Source: Victivallales bacterium (lineage in GTDB: Bacteria > Verrucomicrobiota > Lentisphaeria > Victivallales > SZUA-371). Taken from it: 5,428 nucleotides of DNA. How positions within the stretch are numbered: position 1 is the first letter of the stretch; each line of letters begins with the position of its first letter. A model generated the notes under the pieces. The model did not search any database and was not told where the DNA came from. It was given only the letters and a program-made list of their open reading frames with translations. The DNA lies in contig JAQUZV010000170.1 in the NCBI GenBank assembly GCA_028691155.1, positions 1 through 5,428 of the forward strand, in the 5' to 3' direction. Made by a program: the position numbers and the translations under genes. Positions 1-5,428 of this stretch are shown here, one piece after another.

Positions 1-1
1 G

Positions 2-61
2 TGGTGGCGTCTCCGGAGGGATGTTTCGTGTCGCCGCAAGGTACGACACTGTCGGCAGTAA
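2..61 (+). CDS. Possible trp leader peptide, 3' part (start outside window)
   Basis: One frame reads two adjacent Trp codons (TGG TGG, 2-7), then an Arg codon, and runs to TAA at 59-61. This gives 19 visible residues beginning WWRLRR and ending HCRQ. The start codon would lie left of the window. The E. coli trp leader peptide also has Trp-Trp-Arg, but it stops two codons after that Arg, whereas this frame continues 16 more codons before its stop. That weakens the match, and a ribosome at this stop would sit close to the terminator's 5' arm. The other two frames are also open across this GC-rich stretch, so openness itself is not evidence. The same residues could instead be the C-terminus of an ordinary upstream protein whose stop is followed four bases later by its terminator. 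Confidence 0.35.
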   Translation, partial: WWRLRRDVSCRRKVRHCRQ

Positions 62-64
62 ACC

Positions 65-102
65 GCCGCGAACCTCCCTCGTTCAGGTTCGCGGCTTTTT
101 TT
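65..102 (+). terminator. Intrinsic (rho-independent) terminator, probably the attenuator
   Basis: GCCGCGAACCT (65-75) is perfectly complementary to AGGTTCGCGGC (85-95). This gives an 11-bp stem with a 9-base loop, immediately followed by seven T (96-102). It is a textbook intrinsic terminator in the trpE direction. It sits 65 bases before the trpE start, so transcription of the operon must either read through it or begin after it. Its 5' arm and loop overlap the segment (71-80) that can pair with 16-25, which supports an attenuator role. Termination of an upstream gene is the alternative. Confidence 0.9.
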
Positions 103-103
103 A

Positions 104-138
104 TCGTCAGTCCATAATCAAACCAAAATATATATAAA
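104..138 (+). promoter_or_regulatory. Weak promoter candidate in the AT-rich spacer before trpE
   Basis: After the terminator the sequence becomes strongly AT-rich. TATATA (129-134) or TATAAA (133-138) could act as a -10 element. The best -35-like hexamer is TCGTCA (104-109), four of six matches to TTGACA, 19 bases before TATATA. The match is poor and the spacing is long, so this may only be an unstructured spacer. It matters because a real promoter here would mean the upstream terminator does not control trpE. Confidence 0.2.
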
Positions 139-150
139 GATGCAAATTGC

Positions 151-160
151 AAGGAAGAGG
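151..160 (+). promoter_or_regulatory. trpE ribosome binding site
   Basis: The purine run AAGGAAGAGG ends seven bases before the ATG at 168. This placement decides the trpE start. An in-frame TTG at 147 would add seven residues (MQGRGYT), but it lies upstream of this site and has no Shine-Dalgarno of its own. Confidence 0.8.
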
Positions 161-167
161 ATATACC

Positions 168-1646
168 ATGTTCAAGCCTAATTATGAAGAATTTGTCGCC
201 CTGAGCCGGCAGGGCAACATCGTTCCGGTGTTCAGCGAACAGATCGCCGACCTGGAAACCCCGGTTTCCGTGCTCAGCCGTTTTGTCGAAGATGAAAACA
301 TGTTTCTGCTGGAAAGCGTGGAAGGCGGCGAACGCTGGGCGCGTTATTCCTTTATCGGCGTCAATCCCTACGCCGTTTTTCAGGTAAAGGACGGCAAACC
401 CTATCTGACCCGGGACGGTCAAACCGAAGAGCTGCCCGCACCGAACGGCCCGATGATGGCCATGCGCGAAGTGCTGAAAGATGCCAAACCGGTCGAAGTC
501 CCCGGCCTGCCGCCTTTCTTCGGCGGCGCCGTCGGCTACATGTGCTACGAAACGATCAATGAATTCGAGAAATTGCCGGAACCGAAGCAACCGCTGCCCG
601 GACCGACCGCCTGTTTCATGCTGACCGACGAAATGATTATTTTCGACAACATCCGCCACACGGTCATGGTTTCGGTCTGCGCCCATCCGGACCGGGCCGA
701 ATCGCCGCGCGCCGCCTACGATGCCGCCTGCGCCCGGGTCAACGCCCTGAGCAACCGCCTCAAGGCTCCGGCGCCGGTCATCAACAACGCCTACTCCAAT
801 CCGCCGGCGCTGCGCTCGAATATGAGTCGGGAATATTATAACAACATGGTTCATCGGGGCAAGGAGTACATCAAGGGCGGCGACATTATTCAGGTGGTGC
901 TGTCGCAGCGTTTCTCCACCCGACTGACGGTCAAACCGATCCAGCTTTACCGCGCATTGCGACTGATCAACCCCTCCCCATACACCTTCATGCTGAAATT
1001 CGACGGCCGCATCCTGATCGGCTCCTCGCCGGAAGTAATGGTGCGGCTGAACGGCAACAAGGCGGAACTGCGGCCGATCGCCGGAACCCGCCGCCGCGGC
1101 AAGACCGAACAGGAAGACCGGGCGCTGGCCGATGAACTCCTGCGCGACGAAAAGGAACGCGCCGAACACGTCATGCTGGTCGACCTCGGCCGCAACGATC
1201 TCGGCCGCGTCGCCGTTCCCGCCAGCGTTCAGGTCCGGGACTTCATGACCATCGAGCGCTATTCGCACGTCATGCATATCGTCTCCACGGTGGAATCGAT
1301 TCTGGCCGAAGGCAAGGACTGCTTCGATCTGCTCCGGGCCACCTTCCCGGCCGGAACGCTGAGCGGGGCGCCGAAAATCCGCGCCATGGAAATCATTCAT
1401 GAGCTCGAACCGGAACCGCGCGGCGTCTACGGCGGCACCGTCGGCTATTTCGGTTACAATCACAGCATGGACATGGCGATCACCATCCGGACGCTACTGA
1501 TCGAAGATGACAAAATTTCGGTACAGGCCGGCGGCGGCATCGTCTACGACTCCGAACCGGACAAGGAATTAATGGAAACGGTCAACAAGGCCACGGCGGT
1601 GTTCAAAGCCATTGAACTGGCGTCGCACGGCCTGGAACTGGCGTAA
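168..1646 (+). CDS. trpE: Anthranilate synthase component I (TrpE)
   Basis: TrpE is the large subunit of cytosolic anthranilate synthase. It converts chorismate to anthranilate using ammonia delivered by TrpG, the first committed step to tryptophan. The protein is 492 residues, normal for the family. The N-terminal domain carries LLES (47-50) and ERWARYSF (55-62), the region that forms the tryptophan feedback pocket in characterised enzymes, so feedback inhibition is likely. The chorismate-binding domain has NPSPYTF (268-274), PIAGTRRRG (303-311), ERAEHVMLVDLGRNDLGRV (330-348), YSHVMHIVS (365-373), TFPAGTLSGAPK (392-403), GGTVGYF (422-428), and AGGGIVYDSEP with ELMETVNKA near 454-475, including the glutamates expected to bind Mg2+. 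PabB and other chorismate enzymes are related, but the LLES motif and the operon context specify TrpE. ATG at 168 is preferred because of its Shine-Dalgarno. trpG follows after 16 bases. Confidence 0.97.
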   Translation: MFKPNYEEFVALSRQGNIVPVFSEQIADLETPVSVLSRFVEDENMFLLESVEGGERWARYSFIGVNPYAVFQVKDGKPYLTRDGQTEELPAPNGPMMAMREVLKDAKPVEVPGLPPFFGGAVGYMCYETINEFEKLPEPKQPLPGPTACFMLTDEMIIFDNIRHTVMVSVCAHPDRAESPRAAYDAACARVNALSNRLKAPAPVINNAYSNPPALRSNMSREYYNNMVHRGKEYIKGGDIIQVVLSQRFSTRLTVKPIQLYRALRLINPSPYTFMLKFDGRILIGSSPEVMVRLNGNKAELRPIAGTRRRGKTEQEDRALADELLRDEKERAEHVMLVDLGRNDLGRVAVPASVQVRDFMTIERYSHVMHIVSTVESILAEGKDCFDLLRATFPAGTLSGAPKIRAMEIIHELEPEPRGVYGGTVGYFGYNHSMDMAITIRTLLIEDDKISVQAGGGIVYDSEPDKELMETVNKATAVFKAIELASHGLELA

Positions 1647-1662
1647 AAATCGAGGTGTATAA

Positions 1663-2253
1663 ATGATTTTGATGATTGACAATTACGATTCGTTCACCTA
1701 TAACCTGGTACAGTATTTTTTCATGCTCAACCAGGAGGTGGTCACCCGCCGCAACAACGAAATTACCGTTGCCGAAGCCCTGGCGCTGAACCCCGATTTC
1801 ATCGTCATCTCCCCCGGCCCCGGCCGTCCGGAAGACGGCGGCATCATCATCGACCTGATCAAAGCCGCCGCCGGCAAAATTCCGTTGCTGGGCGTCTGCC
1901 TCGGCCATCAGGCCATCGGTTACGCCTTCGGCGGCGACATCATCCGCGCTTCCCGCATCATGCACGGTAAAACCTCCGACATCAGTCATGACGGCAAAGG
2001 GCTTTTTACCGGCATTCCGTCGCCGTTCAAAGCCGTGCGCTACCATTCGCTGGCGATCAACGAAGCCACGCTGCCGGACTGTTTCGAAGTGACCGCCCGC
2101 GCCGAAGACGGTGAAATCATGGGCATCCGCCACCGCCAATACCTGATCGAAGGCATTCAGTATCATCCCGAATCGATTCTGACCGCCACCGGCAAACGCC
2201 AGCTCGCCAACTTCATCAAGGAAGTCGAGCTCGCCCGAACGCAACAACCGTAA
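1663..2253 (+). CDS. trpG: Anthranilate synthase component II, glutamine amidotransferase (TrpG)
   Basis: TrpG is a class I glutamine amidotransferase that hydrolyses glutamine and channels ammonia to TrpE. At 196 residues it is a free-standing subunit of usual size, unlike the enteric TrpG-TrpD fusion. It begins with the typical MIDNYDSFTYNLVQY stretch. It has the oxyanion strand PGPG (51-54), the nucleophile Cys79 in GVCLGHQ, the MHGKTS segment (100-105) shared by TrpG and PabA, and the catalytic pair His168 and Glu170 in QYHPES. The start at 1663 has GAGGTG (1652-1657) five bases upstream; Met4 would sit too far from that site. The sequence cannot exclude that the same protein also serves PabB in folate synthesis, as dual-use subunits do in some bacteria. 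Confidence 0.96.
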   Translation: MILMIDNYDSFTYNLVQYFFMLNQEVVTRRNNEITVAEALALNPDFIVISPGPGRPEDGGIIIDLIKAAAGKIPLLGVCLGHQAIGYAFGGDIIRASRIMHGKTSDISHDGKGLFTGIPSPFKAVRYHSLAINEATLPDCFEVTARAEDGEIMGIRHRQYLIEGIQYHPESILTATGKRQLANFIKEVELARTQQP

Positions 2254-2265
2254 GGAAGAAAAAAA

Positions 2266-3282
2266 ATGACGATTACCGACTATCTGCACAAAGTCATGGC
2301 CGGCACCGATCTGTCCGTCGCGGAAATGAGCAAAGTCATGGATGAAATCATGGCGGGAACGGCCACGCCGGCCCAGGTCGGCGCGTTTTTGGTCGCCTTG
2401 CGGCTGAAGGGGGAACACATCGGTGAAGTCACCGGGGCCGCCATGGCCATGCGCCGCCACGCCGCTTTTATCGACGCCGGGCCCGGACCGGTTATCGACA
2501 CCTGCGGTACCGGCGGCGACGGCGCCGACACCTTCAACATCTCCACCACCGCGGCCTTTATCGCCGCCGGGGCCGGGGTCACGGTGGCCAAGCACGGCAA
2601 TCGCGGCGTCTCCAGCCGTTGCGGCTCCGCCGATGTCCTGGCGGAACTCGGCTTCAACCTAGACGTCGCCCCGGCGGTAATGGAACATTCCATTCAAACC
2701 AACGGCATCGGCTTTCTCTTTGCCCAAAAGATGCACCCGGCGATGAAAAATGTGGCCCCGATCCGTCGCGAACTGGGTGTCCGCACCATCTTCAACATGC
2801 TCGGCCCGCTGACCAATCCGGCCGGGGCCAGCGGTCAGTTGCTCGGGGTCTTTTCACCCGATCTGACTGAAATGTTCGCCGGAACGCTTCGGGAACTGGG
2901 TTGCCGCCGGGCCATGGTGGTTCATGGCCTCGACGGCCTCGACGAAATCACCTGCACCACCTCCACACGGATTTCCGAACTGCGCGACGGTATTATCAAA
3001 ACCTATGAACTGTTTCCGGAAATGGTGATCGGCACTTCCTATGACGCCGCCGCCATCAAGGGCGGTGACATCGCCGTCAACGCCAGAATCCTCCGCGACA
3101 TCCTGGCGGGCAAAGAAACCGGTGCTCCGCGAGCCATTGCCGTGCTCAACGCCGCCGCGGCCATTGTCGTCGGCGAAAAAGCCGATTCGTTGCCGGAAGG
3201 ATTGAAGCTGGCGGAACAGGCGCTCGACTCCGGCGCGGCATACCAAAAACTGCAACTGCTGATCGAGGCCAGCCAATCATGA
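2266..3282 (+). CDS. trpD: Anthranilate phosphoribosyltransferase (TrpD)
   Basis: TrpD transfers the phosphoribosyl group of PRPP to anthranilate, giving phosphoribosylanthranilate and pyrophosphate. The 338-residue length is typical. An N-terminal helical region is followed by the PRPP-binding loop DTCGTGGDG (78-86), NISTTAAF (91-98), KHGNRGVSS (109-117) with GSADVLAELG (120-129), the anthranilate-site segment RRELGVRTIFNMLGPLTNP (167-185), and GLDGLDE (221-227). Asp226-Glu227 correspond to the Mg-binding pair. The related nucleoside phosphorylases lack this combination. The Shine-Dalgarno AAGGA (2252-2256) overlaps the trpG stop codon, with nine bases to the ATG, so translation is probably coupled to trpG. 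The 3' end overlaps trpC by four bases (ATGA). Confidence 0.96.
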   Translation: MTITDYLHKVMAGTDLSVAEMSKVMDEIMAGTATPAQVGAFLVALRLKGEHIGEVTGAAMAMRRHAAFIDAGPGPVIDTCGTGGDGADTFNISTTAAFIAAGAGVTVAKHGNRGVSSRCGSADVLAELGFNLDVAPAVMEHSIQTNGIGFLFAQKMHPAMKNVAPIRRELGVRTIFNMLGPLTNPAGASGQLLGVFSPDLTEMFAGTLRELGCRRAMVVHGLDGLDEITCTTSTRISELRDGIIKTYELFPEMVIGTSYDAAAIKGGDIAVNARILRDILAGKETGAPRAIAVLNAAAAIVVGEKADSLPEGLKLAEQALDSGAAYQKLQLLIEASQS

Positions 3283-4070
3283 ATATTCTGGAAAAAATCA
3301 TGGCCGACATCCGCCGCGACCTGGTCGCGGAGAAGGAGCTCCACCCGGAAGCCGACACCATCGCCCGGGCCCGGCAGATGCCGCCCTGCCGCGATTTCCG
3401 CGGCGCTTTCGCCCGTCCCGAAACCGTCCGGATCATTGCCGAACTGAAAAAGGCCTCGCCCTCCAAGGGCTTGATCCGGGAACGGTTCGAACCGGAGCAA
3501 CTGGCGCTTGAACTGGAAAGCGCCGGCGCGGCCGCACTGTCCGTCCTGACCGAGAAAAATTACTTTCTCGGTCATCAGGACTATCTGCACCGGGTGTCGC
3601 AACGGGTTGACATTCCGGTGCTGCGCAAGGACTTCATCTTCGACCCCTACCAGATTTACCGGGCCCGGGTTCTGGGGGCGGATGCCATCCTGTTGATCGC
3701 CGCCGCACTGGAACGCAACGATTTCGCCCGGCTGCTCCGGACCGCCCGGGAACTCGGGTTGGGAGTCTTGAGCGAAGTGCACAATCGCGACGAACTGGCC
3801 ATGGTGCTGGATCTCGGCGTGGACGTGGTCGGCATCAACTGCCGCGACCTCAAAACGTTCCATACCGATCTGGCCGTCATCGCCCGGATGCTCGAATTGA
3901 TTCCCCCCGGACAGGTCGCGATTGCCGAAAGCGGCATTACCGGTCCGGACGACATCCGGCAACTGATCGCGGCGGGCGCGGCGGGATTTCTGATCGGCGA
4001 AACCCTGATGCGGGCCGAACACCCCGGCGTCATGTTGTCCGAACTCATTGACGGAGCCCGGCGATCATGA
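3279..4070 (+). CDS. trpC: Indole-3-glycerol-phosphate synthase (TrpC)
   Basis: TrpC closes the indole ring: CdRP is decarboxylated and cyclised to indole-3-glycerol phosphate. This is a 263-residue single-domain TIM barrel, not fused to TrpF as in enterics. Catalytic and binding residues known for the family are present: Glu55 and Lys57 in IIAELKKASPSKG (52-64), Lys117 in LRKDF, Glu166 in SEVHN, Asn187 in GINCRDL, and Glu217-Ser218 in AESGI. The phosphate-binding end GFLIGETLM is at 236-244. The residue after Asn187 is Cys, where INNRDL is commonest; that position tolerates variation. The start codon overlaps the trpD stop (ATGA), and GAGG (3265-3268) lies ten bases upstream inside trpD, a coupled-translation arrangement. 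The 3' end overlaps trpF in the same way. Confidence 0.96.
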   Translation: MNILEKIMADIRRDLVAEKELHPEADTIARARQMPPCRDFRGAFARPETVRIIAELKKASPSKGLIRERFEPEQLALELESAGAAALSVLTEKNYFLGHQDYLHRVSQRVDIPVLRKDFIFDPYQIYRARVLGADAILLIAAALERNDFARLLRTARELGLGVLSEVHNRDELAMVLDLGVDVVGINCRDLKTFHTDLAVIARMLELIPPGQVAIAESGITGPDDIRQLIAAGAAGFLIGETLMRAEHPGVMLSELIDGARRS

Positions 4071-4699
4071 AACCGTACCTGAAAGTAAAAATCTGCGGTC
4101 TGACCCGTTTGGAGGATGCGCTGGCGGCACTCGACGCCGGAGCCGATTACCTCGGCTTCATCCTCTACGCCGGATCGCCGCGCTATATCGACCCGGACCG
4201 GCTGCGCCGCCTGACCGCGCAATTGCCGGAACGGTGCCGGAAAGTCGGGGTTTTCGTCAATGCCGACGCCGCCTTCATCCGGCAGACCATGACCGCCTGC
4301 CGTCTCGACATCGCCCAGCTCCACGGTGAGGAAACCGCCGCCTGGGCCGCCGAACTGGAACCGACCCGGACCTGGAAGGCCTTTCATCTGCGCACCCCCG
4401 CCGACCTGGCCCGGGCGACCGACTTTCCGGCCGCCATGCTGGTCATCGACTCGTCCACCCCGCAGGCGCGCGGCGGCACCGGAATCCGGTGCGACTGGCA
4501 ACTGGCGGCGGCGGCGGCCCGGCAACGACCGATCATGCTGGCCGGCGGCATCGATCCCGACAACGCGGTGGCAGCCGCCCGCGCCGTCAATCCCTGCGGA
4601 CTGGACCTCGCCGGCGGCGTCGAAGCCGTACCGGGAATCAAAGACCATAACCGCATCCAAGAACTGTTTTATCGTTTACAACAAGCCGAACTGAGGTAA
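4067..4699 (+). CDS. trpF: Phosphoribosylanthranilate isomerase (TrpF)
   Basis: TrpF carries out the Amadori rearrangement of phosphoribosylanthranilate to CdRP, the substrate of TrpC. It is a 210-residue TIM barrel of usual size. KICGLT (8-13) contains the general base Cys10. GFILYAGSPRYI (30-41), VGVFVN (60-65) and QLHGEE (84-89) follow in the normal order. The general acid is Asp128 in VIDSS, followed by GGTG (136-139) and DW (143-144). LAGGIDPDNA (158-167) and GLDLAGGVE (178-186) form the phosphate end. The last motif is usually close to DVSSGVE, so this copy has AG where SS is commonest. The start overlaps the trpC stop, with GGAG (4053-4056) ten bases upstream. Sequence and position agree, so TrpF is the only reasonable call. 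Confidence 0.95.
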   Translation: MKPYLKVKICGLTRLEDALAALDAGADYLGFILYAGSPRYIDPDRLRRLTAQLPERCRKVGVFVNADAAFIRQTMTACRLDIAQLHGEETAAWAAELEPTRTWKAFHLRTPADLARATDFPAAMLVIDSSTPQARGGTGIRCDWQLAAAAARQRPIMLAGGIDPDNAVAAARAVNPCGLDLAGGVEAVPGIKDHNRIQELFYRLQQAELR

Positions 4700-4705
4700 G
4701 GAAAA

Positions 4706-5428
<723 letters not shown>

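Larger units (their letters stand above)
1..102 (+). promoter_or_regulatory. Probable trp operon leader with transcription attenuator (5' end outside window)
   Basis: This region lies just upstream of trpE and can fold in two mutually exclusive ways. One is the intrinsic terminator at 65-102. The other pairs GAGGGATGTT (16-25) with AACCTCCCTC (71-80), nine of ten positions complementary with one T-C mismatch. That pairing uses up the terminator's 5' arm. A third hairpin lies between them: GTGTCG (28-33) pairs with CGACAC (44-49) and is capped by CC-GCAA-GG, with a two-base TA bulge. Tandem Trp codons (2-7) lie just before the antiterminator arm, as expected for ribosome-mediated attenuation, in which stalling at Trp codons favours readthrough. 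The pairings are seen in the sequence; their regulatory use is inferred. Alternatively, the hairpin simply terminates an upstream gene. No T-box core (GTGGNACCGCG) or TRAP-type series of GAG/TAG triplets is present. Confidence 0.55.

Noticed and set aside
1..102. T-box riboswitch
   Set aside because: The conserved GTGGNACCGCG T-box core is missing. ACCGCCGCG at 62-70 only superficially resembles its end. A T-box cut by the left edge would still show this core just before the terminator.
1..117. Other reading frames through the leader (frame 1 open to the TAA at 115-117, frame 3 also open)
   Set aside because: They run straight through the terminator hairpin and T tract, so they are very likely chance openness of GC-rich sequence.
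147..167. TTG start for trpE adding seven residues
   Set aside because: The strong Shine-Dalgarno at 151-160 lies inside this extension and is correctly placed for ATG 168. The seven residues resemble nothing in TrpE.
103..167. TRAP protein binding site (spaced GAG/TAG triplets)
   Set aside because: Only isolated GAG/TAG-like triplets occur, with no regularly spaced series.
1603..2595. 330-codon open frame on the - strand across trpG and the start of trpD
   Set aside because: It is a shadow of GC-rich codon use. It spans two clearly recognisable + strand genes, and its product is Gly/Asp/His-rich with no motif.
3039..4660. Long - strand open frames (3039-4022 and 3656-4660) opposite trpD, trpC and trpF
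   Set aside because: They mirror the codon bias of the + strand genes, overlap each other and show no recognisable domain or ribosome site.

Overview
The window is a bacterial tryptophan biosynthesis operon read entirely on the + strand. It starts with a leader region and runs through trpE, trpG, trpD, trpC and trpF into a trpB that is cut by the right edge. trpA would be expected next but is not in view. Together the six genes encode most of the path from chorismate to tryptophan. TrpE and TrpG make anthranilate, TrpD adds the phosphoribosyl group, TrpF isomerises the product, TrpC closes the indole ring, and TrpB condenses indole with serine.

Layout: positions 1-102 hold a probable transcription attenuator. 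It has a perfect 11-bp GC-rich hairpin followed by seven T, an upstream segment that can pair with the hairpin's 5' arm as an antiterminator, and tandem TGG codons at 2-7. Positions 103-167 are an AT-rich spacer ending in the trpE Shine-Dalgarno sequence. The genes are tightly packed: E-G 16 nt apart, G-D 12 nt, D-C and C-F overlapping by ATGA, and F-B 6 nt. This implies one transcript with translational coupling through D-C-F. All coding stretches are intact, and the catalytic residues I could check are present.

Organism: the GC-rich coding sequence (roughly 58-60% by eye), AT-rich spacers with clear Shine-Dalgarno sites, and an unfused trpEGDCFB order indicate a bacterium. It is not an enteric, because trpG-trpD and trpC-trpF are separate genes. 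The TrpB sequence has the bacterial TrpB1 form. A Gram-negative lineage such as Desulfobacterota or a PVC-group member such as Lentisphaerota seems possible, but I cannot place it from this sequence.

The operon is ordinary housekeeping metabolism, and I see no new system in it. The parts worth a second look are the leader RNA and two substitutions at usually conserved positions of TrpB (Gln to Met in the GAGQHG loop, His to Tyr in GPHPYP).
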